A stretch of DNA of 64,000 nucleotides from contig JABXYP010000001.1 in the NCBI GenBank assembly GCA_024701455.1, positions 2,794,001 through 2,858,000 of the forward strand, read 5' to 3'. The translations under genes were made by a program, and so were the position numbers. Below the pieces are notes generated by a model. The model searched no databases, was not told the DNA's origin, and saw only the letters and a list, made by a program, of their open reading frames with translations. Position 1 is the stretch's first letter, and each line of letters starts with the position of its first letter. Below, in pieces: positions 50,142 through 59,206 of the stretch. Source of the DNA: Bacillus sp. A301a_S52. GTDB taxonomy: Bacteria > Bacillota > Bacilli > Bacillales > Salisediminibacteriaceae.

Positions 50142-50163
50142 AAGCCGACACATCTGGTCGGCT
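50139..50163 (-). terminator. Terminator of the GH18 gene, abutting repeat F
   Basis: On the minus strand AGCCGAC, a seven-base loop and GTCGGCT are followed by TTTTATC. The T run is the edge of repeat copy F. Confidence 0.8.
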
Positions 50164-50176
50164 ACAGATAGAGCTA

Positions 50177-51466
50177 TTAAACTCGTTTATTAATATCAAA
50201 ATTAGATTCAAGCAGGAGCCAATTCTGTGGGAAGTCCCAACCTAAAACCCAATAATACACACCTTTTAAATCAAATTCCTTAACTAAATCAAATTTAGCT
50301 TGAATCGTTCTTGCATCTTCAAACCATACTTCATGTTGATTACCTTCATCATCTACATACGTAAAAAACGGTGATTGTGCCTCTTCATCGAATTCAATTG
50401 CAGCGTTAAAAGTAGCTGCTAACTGAATAGCTTCTTGGTGATCAATGGCCCTCGCTCGTGTGACCCCTTCTTCAAAAGGGAGCGTCCAATCATAGCCATA
50501 CAGTGGTATTCCTAACATAATTTTATCACTTGGCATAACGGAAACAGCATATTCAATAACCCGCCTAACTTCATCAACAGGTGCTACAGCTCTTGGCGGC
50601 CCGCCTGTCCAGCCCCACTCATAAGTCATTAAGAAAACAAAGTCAGCTACGTCTCCATGAAAAGCATAATCATGTCCTTCATAAAGAACACCAGGCATAC
50701 CCGGTTCCACTTGGGGGGCAAGAGCACTGGAAAGAAATAATCCTTTTTCAGCTAATCTATCACGCGCTTTTAGCATCAGTTGATTATATTGTTCTCGATT
50801 AATAGCACCTAAGTATTCTAAGTCAAAATCCAATCCCAAATACCCTTTTTCCTCCATGATAGCCAATGCCTCATCTAACAATCTATCTTGTAATGCTTCA
50901 TTCTGAAGAACAGTCGTAGCTAATTCTGTACTAAAAGCATTGTCTTCAATATTTGTAATGACCATTAAAGGCACGATTTCTTGCTCGTATGCCACATTAA
51001 TGAGTGACTGATCGTCTATAGGTGTTAAAGATCCATCCTCATTTAATTCATAACTGAAAATCTGCAAAAATGTTAAATATGTTCCTGTACGTTGCACAAT
51101 ATTTGCGGATTCAGCACCTGTAATGTTCAAATCTACATAGGCCCCAACATCTATCGCTGGCTTTTGTCTGTATGTGTCTGGAATAAAAACTCTTGCTTCC
51201 GTATGTTCAAAGGGATTTGTCACCACCTGACCTAATGGAATAATATCTGTGACAGGAAGTTGATGCTTTTCGCTCAATTGCCATAAATTTTCCCCTGGCT
51301 TTAAAATATGATATCTACCTAATACTGGGATAACTAGCGTTTGACCTACAACTAATGGCGCATCTACGTCTATTTCATTAGCTGCTGCAATGTTTTCATA
51401 AGCGACTGCATAGGTTTGTGCTATTGAATATAAGGAATCTCCCGGAGAAATTACATGAATATCCAA
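50177..51466 (-). CDS. LysM-GH18 cortex-lytic type enzyme (SleL/YaaH family)
   Basis: A 429-residue protein with two N-terminal LysM domains (residues 1-48, IHVISPGDSLYSIAQTY, and 50-95, YHILKPGENLWQLSEKH) and a glycoside hydrolase family 18 domain. The catalytic motif is LGLDFDLEYLG (DxxDxDxE type). It resembles SleL/YaaH, the N-acetylglucosaminidase of spore germination. The start is a TTG at 51466: GAGGAGG lies eight bases upstream and the product then begins MDIHVISPGDS, as is normal for the family; the ATG eight codons earlier has no site. No signal peptide, as in YaaH. Confidence 0.9.
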   Translation of the reverse strand: MDIHVISPGDSLYSIAQTYAVAYENIAAANEIDVDAPLVVGQTLVIPVLGRYHILKPGENLWQLSEKHQLPVTDIIPLGQVVTNPFEHTEARVFIPDTYRQKPAIDVGAYVDLNITGAESANIVQRTGTYLTFLQIFSYELNEDGSLTPIDDQSLINVAYEQEIVPLMVITNIEDNAFSTELATTVLQNEALQDRLLDEALAIMEEKGYLGLDFDLEYLGAINREQYNQLMLKARDRLAEKGLFLSSALAPQVEPGMPGVLYEGHDYAFHGDVADFVFLMTYEWGWTGGPPRAVAPVDEVRRVIEYAVSVMPSDKIMLGIPLYGYDWTLPFEEGVTRARAIDHQEAIQLAATFNAAIEFDEEAQSPFFTYVDDEGNQHEVWFEDARTIQAKFDLVKEFDLKGVYYWVLGWDFPQNWLLLESNFDINKRV

Positions 51467-51644
51467 GCTTCCATCCTCCTCATTACTCATATACGTTCTG
51501 TAAACTATATTCTAATCCTCATCAATGTATGTGATCTTTCATCAAAATTATAAGTCGAATAGCTATTCACATTTATGATCGTTTTGAACTGTTTATTTTC
51601 TTTCTCTACTCGTGATAATGGTTCTTGAAGGATTAAAAAATAAA

Positions 51645-51684
51645 AACTGCTTTTTAAGTGATGTGAGCCACTTAAAAAGCAGTT
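51645..51684 (-). terminator. Terminator after the peptide-binding lipoprotein gene
   Basis: AACTGCTTTTTAAGTG and its exact complement CACTTAAAAAGCAGTT around an eight-base loop; TTTTATTTTTT follows on the minus strand. Confidence 0.9.
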
Positions 51685-51695
51685 ATAGTTAAAGA

Positions 51696-53324
51696 TTATT
51701 GAATTGTAACATCCTTAAGCTGATATAAGCCTGATCCATCTGCCCAAAACCCAGATACACTATCAGAATAACCCATAATATGATCAGGGTGATATAAGAA
51801 TGCCATCGGTGATTCCTCTAATAAATAATTGGTTGCTTCTTCATACATGCTAAGTCGCGTTTCTTCATCTTGTTCAACGCGTGCCTCTTGTAGCATAGCA
51901 TCAAATGTCTCATCAGCGAAGAAGGATCGATTACCTGATGCCCCAACGTTATCAGAGTGGAACAGCATGTGCATTGGATAATCAGCATCGCCTGTCCCTA
52001 GTGATAATCCGAGAATAAACATATCATGTTCACCTGCGCCTGTTTGGTCTAGGTAGGCTCCCCATTCCACAACTTCAATCTCAACCTCAATACCAATTTG
52101 GCTTAAGTCCGCCTGAACGAGCTCAGCAATATCCATTCGTTCTCGACTATCATTTGTCCAAATAGTTGTTTCAAAACCATCTTCATAGCCAGCTTCAGCT
52201 AGTAGCTCTTGTGCTCTCTCTGGATCCCGCTCCAATTGATCTACATTTTCACTGAATCCAAAGTTTGTTTCATTGACTGGACCGAGAGCTGGATCACCAG
52301 TTCCTTCAAGAATCCCTTCTAACATTGCTTCCTTATCTAATGTCATAGCAATTGCTTGACGAACACGTGCATCATCAAATGGCTCTTTCTCAACGTTAAA
52401 CCCTAAATACGTAATACTTGCAGCATTACGTTGATACACGTTAGTCCCATCGGAATTTTCCACACGAGCCATGTCACTTGGTGTGACAGGGTCAATAATA
52501 TGGGCACTACCCGATTCAAGCTCGCCGATTCTCGTTAAGTCTTCCGGAATAACTTTGAATGTTACCGTATCAACTTTCGCATTCTCTCCCCAATAATTCT
52601 CATTGTTCGTTAAAACAACTTGGTTTCCTGTGTCCCAACTGTCAAATTTAAAATATCCAGTGCCATATGGATGCTCATTCACATGATCCCCTGGTTGAGC
52701 ACCATCTTCCATTGCTGCGTAATCATCTTCAATCACTTGTGGGCTAATGATACTTGATGCATAATGAGCTAAGTGTGCAGGAAGTGGAGCAAATGGATCT
52801 TCCGTTACAAACTCAACGGTATGCTCGTCAACCACATTTACCTCCTCCACAATTTCAAACAAAATCTTTCTCGGCGAGCCAATTTCTTCGTCTAAAATTC
52901 TTTCAATATTCACTTTCACAGCTTCAGCGTTAAATGGCTCCCCATCATGGAACTCTACACCCTCAGCTAACGTAAAGTGCCAAACATTATCCTCTACTGC
53001 TTCCCACTCTTCTGCAAGACCAGGTTCTAACTCCATGTCATCATCATAGTTTACAAGTGTTTCATAAAGGTTTATTTGAATATTTCCAGATGGAACATCA
53101 TTTGAAGTGTGAGGGTCAAGTGATGAAGCATCCGATAACATGCCAACCACTAAATCTCCTCCTGGCTCACCTGCACCTGCCTCGTTATCGCTAGTATCAT
53201 TGTTGTTGCCGTTCGTTTCTGCTCCGGAATTAGTCCCCTCATCCGGTTCGCTGGCACATCCAGCTATCGCTAATGCTATGACGAGTGAACTAGCACAAGC
53301 TTTCATCATTTTAGTTTTAAACAT
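51696..53324 (-). CDS. Peptide/glutathione ABC transporter substrate-binding lipoprotein
   Basis: A 542-residue solute-binding protein of family 5 (OppA/DppE/GsiB type). Lipobox IAGCASEP at about residue 22, then an acidic, Gly/Asn-rich linker of about 25 residues, then the mature domain starting GGDLVVGMLSDASSLDPHTS. EPGLAEEWEAVEDNVWHFTL and GVEFHDGEPFNAEAVKVNIE are family marks. The strong acidity suits a high-salt or alkaline outside. No permease or ATPase gene is next to it, so it is an orphan receptor that uses a system encoded elsewhere. Confidence 0.92.
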   Translation of the reverse strand: MFKTKMMKACASSLVIALAIAGCASEPDEGTNSGAETNGNNNDTSDNEAGAGEPGGDLVVGMLSDASSLDPHTSNDVPSGNIQINLYETLVNYDDDMELEPGLAEEWEAVEDNVWHFTLAEGVEFHDGEPFNAEAVKVNIERILDEEIGSPRKILFEIVEEVNVVDEHTVEFVTEDPFAPLPAHLAHYASSIISPQVIEDDYAAMEDGAQPGDHVNEHPYGTGYFKFDSWDTGNQVVLTNNENYWGENAKVDTVTFKVIPEDLTRIGELESGSAHIIDPVTPSDMARVENSDGTNVYQRNAASITYLGFNVEKEPFDDARVRQAIAMTLDKEAMLEGILEGTGDPALGPVNETNFGFSENVDQLERDPERAQELLAEAGYEDGFETTIWTNDSRERMDIAELVQADLSQIGIEVEIEVVEWGAYLDQTGAGEHDMFILGLSLGTGDADYPMHMLFHSDNVGASGNRSFFADETFDAMLQEARVEQDEETRLSMYEEATNYLLEESPMAFLYHPDHIMGYSDSVSGFWADGSGLYQLKDVTIQ

Positions 53325-53663
53325 AAAATAAATCCCCCTTCAAATCTGGTATGTATACCCGTAACTTTATTTACAGGTTATCATCTAAATTACTATAAAC
53401 TCATAAACTTGTAAAGAATATTTTTTGAAAATTATATTTTTTCATATGATTTGGAATTATTACTTTAGATATATCCTATTGTTTCTAGTGACTTTCAGGA
53501 TGTTTTTTTGACTTTTTTTACTAATAATCACTTATGTAAACGCTATTTATCGTTGTTAGATAAATTACCAAACAAATTGATAAAACAGAAGAATTATCTT
53601 AAAAAAATATCTGTTTGTTAGCTTTATACATTTATTGAATAAAATCTTATAGTACACTCATCT
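53325..53663. other. Upstream region of the peptide-binding lipoprotein gene
   Basis: AT-rich; it must hold that gene's promoter on the minus strand. I see no clear operator, riboswitch or T-box. Confidence 0.3.
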
Positions 53664-53721
53664 GAAGCAATCAGTGTTTTGAAGCTTGGGCGTTTGTTTA
53701 AGGAAAGGAAGGAGAAGTTTT

Positions 53722-53829
53722 GTAGCTGAGTCAATCAGGACATTAGCGACCGTTACTCTCTACCTAAATTGGAATTGCCTCTCCTCTCTTTTTTGGGCGA
53801 TAGGTTTACGGACGCTTATCTGTGATAAA
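53722..53829 (+). repeat. Dispersed palindromic repeat, copy G
   Basis: TAGCTGAGTCAATCAGG, ACATTAGCG, CCGTTACTCTCTACC, CTCTCTTTTTTGGGCG, ACGGACGCTTATCTGTGAT. A CAATCAGTG at 53669 may be its left edge, in which case the left module holds unrelated bases. It lies in a 1-kb gap without a complete gene. Confidence 0.88.
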
Positions 53830-54046
53830 TATGAAGCAATAAATGTTCTTTGAGAGAGAAATGAGGGTATTAAGTAATTATCAATGAAAGGAGAAGGAAT
53901 CGACTAACGATTGCTCAAAAAACTACCGCCAGTTCAAAAATATATATAAAATTAGTCAATTAACTATCTTCCTTTAACAAACAGAAAGGCAGCGTTTATA
54001 ATGTTTTCTTGTACCGAATCTAGTGATGTTTATAGTCCTTTAAAAC

Positions 54047-54247
54047 GAAGAAGAACTTCATATTAAACAAGCGATATGATTAGCATCATATAAAAACGTT
54101 AACAGTGGAATATTCTATAAGTTATCTACTTATGATACACCAGGGGTTAAAAATACATTTCCTAATGTGAATGCACGTGTTTAGACACCTCTAATACACG
54201 CTTTAAATGAATACTATTACAATAGAAGAAACTCGACTATAAACTAA
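54047..54247 (+). pseudogene. Possible decayed gene fragment with internal stops
   Basis: One reading frame gives a protein-like sequence interrupted by stop codons at 54077 (TGA) and 54182 (TAG): EEELHIKQAI, then LASYKNVNSGIFYKLSTYDT and PGVKNTFPNVNARV, then TPLIHALNEYYYNRRNSTIN before a final TAA. The composition looks coding, but I do not know the family. There is no start or ribosome site. It may be chance, but the length without low-complexity sequence favours a relic. Confidence 0.35.
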
Positions 54248-54270
54248 TCGTCTTAATTAAATATTGCAAT

Positions 54271-54302
54271 AAAAAAACAGTACAGGTTTCCCTGCACTGT
54301 TT
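54271..54302 (-). terminator. Terminator after cwlO
   Basis: On the minus strand AACAGTGCAGG, loop GAAA, CCTGTACTGTT (one G-U pair), followed by TTTTT. It lies ten bases after the stop. Confidence 0.85.
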
Positions 54303-54312
54303 AACCTTTTAT

Positions 54313-55596
54313 TTATTGAACACGTACTACTCGGCCGTTGAATACATCACCCCAGTAGCCGCTGTTCAAACTAGCAATAGCTACGCCTGTTGAGCTTTGC
54401 GCTCCAATAAATTGACCTCCACCCATGTAAATACCTACGTGTCCGTCCGTTTTGTAAGTATTAAAGAAAACAAGGTCTCCAGGTCTCATATCACTAGTTG
54501 ATACTTGGCGACCAGCGTTTTTCTGGCCATCAGTTGAAGCTGGTAGGCTGATACCTACTTGAGAAAAAGACCAAGCTACAAAAGCTGAACAATCAAATCG
54601 TCCGTTTGCAATATCATAAGAATTTCTTCCGCCACCAAATACGTATGTGGAATTTCCGATATACTTTTGACCTACTTGCGTCACATTTCCGCCATTTCCA
54701 CCACCTGATGAGGATGCTGTAGAGGCTGAATTAGAATTAGAGCTAGAGTTGCTATTACCATTAGATGAACCGTTACTACTACTTGAATTACTTTCAGCTG
54801 CTGCTGCTTGAGCATCTCTCTCCTCTTGCTGACGCTGACGTTCTGCGTCAATACGTGCTTGAATATCAGCTTCTTCTGATCGCAAGTTCTCATCTTCCTC
54901 TAACAAGCTAGCCATCATGTTTTCGGTTTCTGCTTCTTTAGCTTTCAAGTCTTCTTTTAAACGGTCATTTTCTTCTTGCTGCTCTTCAAGATGCTTATGC
55001 ATACCTTCCATTTCAACATGTAGCTCATTCAAGCTATCAAGTGTCTCTTGAAGTTCTGCTTGACTATCTTCTAATTTTTGCTGACTTTCCTCTAGCTGAT
55101 CAATAATCTCATTGTCGGCTTGTGCAATTTTATTGACAGTGAAAACACGACTGACGAAATCACTGAAGCTTTCGGAACCAAGAACTACTTCTAAGTAGCG
55201 AGTGTTTCCACCGTTTTTTTGATAAGCGCTAGCACGCTCTTTTAATAATTCAAAACGTTCTTCAATATCTTTTTCAAGCTCTTCAATCTCTGCTTCTAAT
55301 TCATCAATAGCTGCTTCCTGCTCTTCCATTTCTTCTTCCGTTTCTTCCATCTTAGCTTTGTTGTCTTGAATCGCTTCATCTGTTCGATCAATTTGAGCAT
55401 TAATTTGTTCAATTTCTTCTAAAATGTCAGCAAGTTCTTGTTCAGCTTCTGAAAGATTCGATCGAACTTCCTCACGTTGTTCCTGAATTTCTTCCTGCTC
55501 ACTCTCTAAATTTGCTGTTGCTTCTACCATCCCTGTTGGAAAGATTAATAAACTGCCCATTCCCACCACAAACGATAATCCCATAATTCTCTTCAT
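54313..55596 (-). CDS. cwlO: CwlO-type D,L-endopeptidase (NlpC/P60)
   Basis: Secreted peptidoglycan hydrolase that cuts between D-Glu and the diamino acid during cell elongation. Domains: signal peptide (1-27), a long coiled coil (about 28-250) rich in Glu/Gln, a linker of Ser/Asn repeats (SSSNGSSNGNSNSSS), and a C-terminal NlpC/P60 domain with Cys in RFDCSAFVAWSF, His in DGHVGIYMGG and a polar third residue. At 427 residues and with this order it matches CwlO/PcsB proteins. The coiled coil of CwlO is controlled by FtsEX in Bacillus. GAAGAGGGG precedes the ATG. Confidence 0.92.
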   Translation of the reverse strand: MKRIMGLSFVVGMGSLLIFPTGMVEATANLESEQEEIQEQREEVRSNLSEAEQELADILEEIEQINAQIDRTDEAIQDNKAKMEETEEEMEEQEAAIDELEAEIEELEKDIEERFELLKERASAYQKNGGNTRYLEVVLGSESFSDFVSRVFTVNKIAQADNEIIDQLEESQQKLEDSQAELQETLDSLNELHVEMEGMHKHLEEQQEENDRLKEDLKAKEAETENMMASLLEEDENLRSEEADIQARIDAERQRQQEERDAQAAAAESNSSSSNGSSNGNSNSSSNSNSASTASSSGGGNGGNVTQVGQKYIGNSTYVFGGGRNSYDIANGRFDCSAFVAWSFSQVGISLPASTDGQKNAGRQVSTSDMRPGDLVFFNTYKTDGHVGIYMGGGQFIGAQSSTGVAIASLNSGYWGDVFNGRVVRVQ

Positions 55597-56107
55597 AAAA
55601 AGTACCCCTCTTCCTCATAAGTAACTTATCGTGTTGAATATGTATTTGTTTTCTCAAAAGCTTGAATATGTCATATAGTAGATTGTTTTAATAGATATAA
55701 GTATTATGAACCACAAATAGAATACTAACATTATTAAATCACAGAAAGATTATAGAAATGTTACAGTCATGTTTCAATGTGTTTTTTTGAACGAACTATG
55801 ACGCTTTATAGGCGAACAGCTGTTTTTTTAAAGTTTTTTACTGTTGAAAAATCGAAAATATTTTTTTATACAAAAATCAACTAGAATAGCTCTATATACC
55901 TATCCAAACTATAAATATACTTAAAGGTATGTTAGCCAATACTCTCAAATAGGTCTTATTGCCTCTATACAAGCCCTAATTAACACATCCAACTCTGAAG
56001 TGATCAATAAGAAGACACACTTCTTAAACATGACTATATGTCACAGTTCATCCATGAACAATAAGCTGATGGATGACATGCGAAAGTATTTGTTCATCAA
56101 ATCCACT
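55597..56107. other. AT-rich leader region of cwlO
   Basis: A long AT-rich stretch before cwlO. On the minus strand TGTAACATTTCTATAA (near 55760) is a partial match to WalR boxes (two TGTWAH halves), not good enough to call. An inverted repeat TTCATCCAT/ATGGATGA lies at about 56048-56078. No gene is visible. Confidence 0.3.
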
Positions 56108-56136
56108 AAAAAAGCCGTCCTCATTAAGGACAGCTT
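56108..56136 (-). terminator. Orphan minus-strand terminator
   Basis: AAGC-GTCCT and AGGAC-GCTT arms with one mismatch, loop of five, followed on the minus strand by TTTTTTAG. The nearest minus-strand gene ends 460 bases upstream, so what it terminates is unclear; a lost gene or small RNA is possible. Confidence 0.6.
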
Positions 56137-56158
56137 CCAATATACACTTATATATAAC

Positions 56159-56231
56159 ATAAAACGCACCTTCAATTAGCAGCCGTTGCTCCCTCCAAAA
56201 TAGAGTTACCTCTCCTCTCTATTTTAGCGTC
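56159..56231 (+). repeat. Dispersed palindromic repeat, copy I (rearranged)
   Basis: AAAACGCACCTTCAATTAGC is fused to CCGTTGCTCCCTCC, AAATAGAGTTACC and CTCTCTATTTTAGCGTC. The GACATT segment and the right end are lost. Confidence 0.7.
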
Positions 56232-56494
56232 TCTTCTAAATCAAGCATGTCACATGAGTTACAAGGTATTTTTCATTAACTTACCCCGTGACGTCTCACA
56301 TAAGAAATGTAAGACGAACCGAAAATAAAACAATCTAATTTCTTAAATAAATCGTTCTCATGCTCTTTTTTTTGATTACCTTTGTTCTTCTATTATAATA
56401 CACCATTCCTATATGAAAGCCTTTTGCTAAAACCGATTATAGCCGATCTTCATTAATCTCTGCCATACACACCTGTGAGAACTATACGTGGCAG

Positions 56495-56569
56495 TTAATC
56501 ACGATTACTCAGTTTGTTATCCCAATCACCAGCATCAGGAATAGGACCTGCTCCATGTAAACCTTTTAC
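56495..56569 (-). pseudogene. Coding-like tail fragment
   Basis: A 24-codon frame with a protein-like sequence, KGLHGAGPIPDAGDWDNKLS followed by NRD and a stop, is closed upstream by a TAA and has no start. It lies behind the YisL gene and upstream of the orphan terminator at 56108. It could be the last trace of a gene. Family unknown; chance is not excluded. Confidence 0.3.
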
Positions 56570-56597
56570 TTACCCATACATATTTTCAATAGCTCAT

Positions 56598-56969
56598 TTA
56601 ATGAAAAAAGTTAAAGCCTATTGGCAAACTAAACCCTAAATAAAGTGTGATTAACAACGTTATGACGAGACCGGTTGCAACACCCGTTATGCTTTTTCCC
56701 TTTTTCATACGTACGAGTACCATTTCAGAACAGGCGATGACCCCAATCCCTACAAGGGTTTTTACACCATACATCATATGATCAATAGAAGCAAAATTTA
56801 AAAATAGCCCTGCTCCTGTAATGATGATAAAAATGTAGAAAAGTCTCAAAGTCATATGTACGATTTTCATTTGTTTTGCTAACCCTTTTTTAAACAATAA
56901 AGTAGCAGCTACAAATAGAATTAACGCCACTACCCACGTAAAAATGTGTGCGTGAGTGTTCGTAAACAT
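56598..56969 (-). CDS. yisL: YisL-family membrane protein (UPF0344)
   Basis: A 123-residue membrane protein with four helices, family UPF0344/DUF1516. It begins MFTNTHAHIFTWVVALILFV, and has KIVHMTLRLFYIFIIITGAGL and KTLVGIGVIACSEMVLVRMKKG as in the family. The start at 56969 is set by AGGAGGG seven bases upstream; a longer frame from 57017 has none. Function unknown. Confidence 0.92.
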   Translation of the reverse strand: MFTNTHAHIFTWVVALILFVAATLLFKKGLAKQMKIVHMTLRLFYIFIIITGAGLFLNFASIDHMMYGVKTLVGIGVIACSEMVLVRMKKGKSITGVATGLVITLLITLYLGFSLPIGFNFFH

Positions 56970-57149
56970 AGAAATCCCTCCTATTATTTTAACTTGTGTA
57001 AAGAAGAAAGCTGCCAACTGTCATCCTAATTCTGTGCTCTTTCACCGGGATGACGGACATACATAACTAGTCATTATTTCTCTACACAATTACTTACATC
57101 GTTTCCATTCTATAATGATTTAATGAAAGATTAAAGAAAAGTGCTCCCA

Positions 57150-57260
57150 TAAAACGACTCGTTATCAGTGGGAGTTGAGTGAATCAGAACATTAGCCTCC
57201 GTTACCACTCCTCTCTATTTTGAGCCGTGAGGTTTACGGACGCATATTTATGATAAAAAA
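57150..57260 (+). repeat. Dispersed palindromic repeat, copy H
   Basis: AAAACGACTCGTTATCAGTG, then GAATCAGAACATTAGCC, CCGTTACC, CTCTCTATTTTGAGCC, ACGGACGC and TATTTATGATAAA. The inner AAATAGAG arm is deleted, as in copy D. Confidence 0.85.
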
Positions 57261-57365
57261 GCGTCACAATATTTAGCATGAGAGCAGTACCATTTATCTT
57301 AGTACTTCTTTTTTTGAACCTTATACCTATACCCTTCAGTTCTATGTTAGAAAACTCGTTATAAC

Positions 57366-57402
57366 TTAAAAAACCCACGCTGTTTTACTCTGCGTGGGTT
57401 TA
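57366..57402 (-). terminator. Terminator after the 74-residue protein gene
   Basis: AAACCCACGC and GCGTGGGTTT pair exactly around an eleven-base loop, with TTTTTT following on the minus strand. Confidence 0.85.
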
Positions 57403-57441
57403 ATTACTATTTAACATATTTATTATTATCACATAAGCATG

Positions 57442-57666
57442 TTATTTAACTAACTGAAGTTCTTCCTCTTTTTTTCTTTGCCGCTCTTTTAGTTCTTGAA
57501 TAATGTAAACCATTTGCATTTTAATTTCAGCCGTATTTTCAAATTCAAAGGCACTTCTAGCAAATGATAATTCCTCCACTAACGTGTTGTATTTTTCTTT
57601 AAGCTGGTTATCTGACGCTTCTTGCAAATTCATCATTTCTTTTAAATCTGGGTTAATTTTATACAT
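57442..57666 (-). CDS. Small helical protein, 74 residues
   Basis: A wholly helical, charged protein: NPDLKEMMNLQEASDNQLKE, then ELSFARSAFEFENTAEIKMQ and a very basic/acidic C-terminal coil (ELKERQRKKEEELQ). Such short coiled-coil proteins are common and unannotated in Bacillus. AAAGGAG lies nine bases before the ATG and a good terminator follows, so it is likely expressed. Function unknown. Confidence 0.75.
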   Translation of the reverse strand: MYKINPDLKEMMNLQEASDNQLKEKYNTLVEELSFARSAFEFENTAEIKMQMVYIIQELKERQRKKEEELQLVK

Positions 57667-57965
57667 AATCCTAGCTCCTTTCCCGTTTTAGTAAGCTGTA
57701 CAAATGAGACATCAGTATAACAAAAGTACTATTTATTAATAATTGCGACTTTTTATCTGCTACTAACATAACAAATTATGATGATTCTCGATAGATAAAC
57801 AGGATCTAAAGTACTATTTAATGATGAATTATAGCAAAATGACCTATACTACAAAAACTCAAATAGGACCTTTGACTTTATTATATTTAATAAAATGTTA
57901 ACGGCATATATATTACGGAAACGTTCAAAATAGAGGTACTATGTGATTTAAAGGAAGGATAAGAG
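57667..57965. other. Divergent intergenic region
   Basis: AT-rich gap between divergent genes; no promoter can be firmly placed and no repeat is seen. Confidence 0.25.
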
Positions 57966-58283
57966 ATGACTTCAACAAGGTTTTACTCAGGAATAATCGG
58001 TGGCATATTAGGATTTATATTTACTTTTTATGCTGTTTATTACGGAACAACAGATGAAATAGTGTTTGGAGAATCATTTCTTATGGGATCTAGCATGATA
58101 GCAATGGGATTAAGTACTATCGCTATCATTTCCGCCTGTATGATGCGGCTTAAACCACGCTTTAGCAGTTGGACATTAGTTATTAGTGGACTTCTCATTC
58201 CTTTTTTTATAAGTACTTACGGTTTCGTCCCTCTTGTCTTCCTTTTAATCTCAGGCATACCAGGAATCCGCCAGAACAACTAA
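57966..58283 (+). CDS. Small integral membrane protein, 105 residues
   Basis: Four predicted helices: SGIIGGILGFIFTFYAVYYG, then SFLMGSSMIAMGLSTIAIIS, SSWTLVISGLLIPFFIST and VPLVFLLISGIPGI. It resembles the DUF4064-type small membrane proteins, but I am not sure of the family. AAGGAAGG precedes the ATG. It is followed by two related DUF4870 genes on the same strand, so a small membrane-protein cluster may exist here. Confidence 0.7.
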   Translation: MTSTRFYSGIIGGILGFIFTFYAVYYGTTDEIVFGESFLMGSSMIAMGLSTIAIISACMMRLKPRFSSWTLVISGLLIPFFISTYGFVPLVFLLISGIPGIRQNN

Positions 58284-58391
58284 TACTTAAGTCTCTTGAG
58301 GTTTATTATCAATCATGGTTATATATTCTTTATGTGCATCACTACTGTATTGTAGTAAATTATCATGCATGTGATAGGGAGAAGAAAATAC

Positions 58392-58718
58392 ATGATAACT
58401 CATGAAGATAAAACTTTTGCTATGCTCATTTATGTTTTAAGCTTTTTTTCGGGCCTTATTGGGCCATTAATCATTTGGCTATTGAAAAAAAATGAATCAG
58501 AATTTATTGATGCTCACGGAAAGGCTTATTTCAATTTTTTGATTTCTTACGCTATTTACGGCTTTATAAGTTTTTTATTAATTTTTATTTTAGTTGGCTT
58601 TATCCTAGTTGTTATTATCGGCATACTGACGGTTGTCTTCACTATAATAGCAGCAATAAAAGCGTATAATGGGGAACATTACGATATCCCATTAACTATT
58701 AAATTCTTAAAATATTAA
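58392..58718 (+). CDS. DUF4870-family membrane protein, first of a pair
   Basis: A 108-residue protein with three helices. DUF4870 features are clear: FAMLIYVLSFFSGLIGPLII, then WLLKKNESEFIDAHGKAYFN and the end YDIPLTIKFLKY. The start at 58392 follows AGGGAG; an earlier in-frame ATG lies inside that region. The next gene encodes a paralogue of the same length and layout. Function unknown. Confidence 0.85.
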   Translation: MITHEDKTFAMLIYVLSFFSGLIGPLIIWLLKKNESEFIDAHGKAYFNFLISYAIYGFISFLLIFILVGFILVVIIGILTVVFTIIAAIKAYNGEHYDIPLTIKFLKY

Positions 58719-58827
58719 TAACGCCATTCTTTAAATAATGAATGGGCAGGTTTCTTTTGATTTAGAATGACACACCTAATATTAAAAATGATTGTAAGTA
58801 ATTATCGCTTACAATGGAGGAAAAGTG

Positions 58828-59169
58828 ATGACTGTAAAGGACGAACGACTCTTTGCTTTTTTAATTTATATGTTTAGTTTTTTCGGGGTACTCATCGGAG
58901 CCTTTCTTGTATGGTTTTTAAAAAGACGTGAATCAGAATATGTATACAATCATGGAAAAAACTATTTCAACTTTCTAATAACTTATTCAATTTACACGAT
59001 GGTTACCTTTATATTAATTGGGTTTAATCCCCCAATTTTCCTGATATTACTCCTCATCCTGTCTGCCTTGATAATCTTTTTCCATATTCGTGCTGCAATT
59101 CATGCGTTTAAAGGACTAGATTATCAAGTTCCATTAAGCATTCGTTTTTTCAAAACCACTACGAAATAG
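58828..59169 (+). CDS. DUF4870-family membrane protein, second of a pair
   Basis: A 113-residue paralogue of the preceding protein: FAFLIYMFSFFGVLIGAFLV, WFLKRRESEYVYNHGKNYFN and YQVPLSIRFFK align one to one with it. TGGAGGAAAAG precedes adjacent GTG and ATG starts; either may be used. The two probably arose by tandem duplication and then diverged. A terminator follows. Confidence 0.85.
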   Translation: MTVKDERLFAFLIYMFSFFGVLIGAFLVWFLKRRESEYVYNHGKNYFNFLITYSIYTMVTFILIGFNPPIFLILLLILSALIIFFHIRAAIHAFKGLDYQVPLSIRFFKTTTK

Positions 59170-59206
59170 AAAAGATCTGTCTCACTATTTAGAGACAGAT
59201 CTTTTT
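59170..59206 (+). terminator. Terminator after the DUF4870 pair
   Basis: AAAGATCTGTCTC and GAGACAGATCTTT pair exactly around an eight-base loop, followed by TTCT. Confidence 0.9.
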
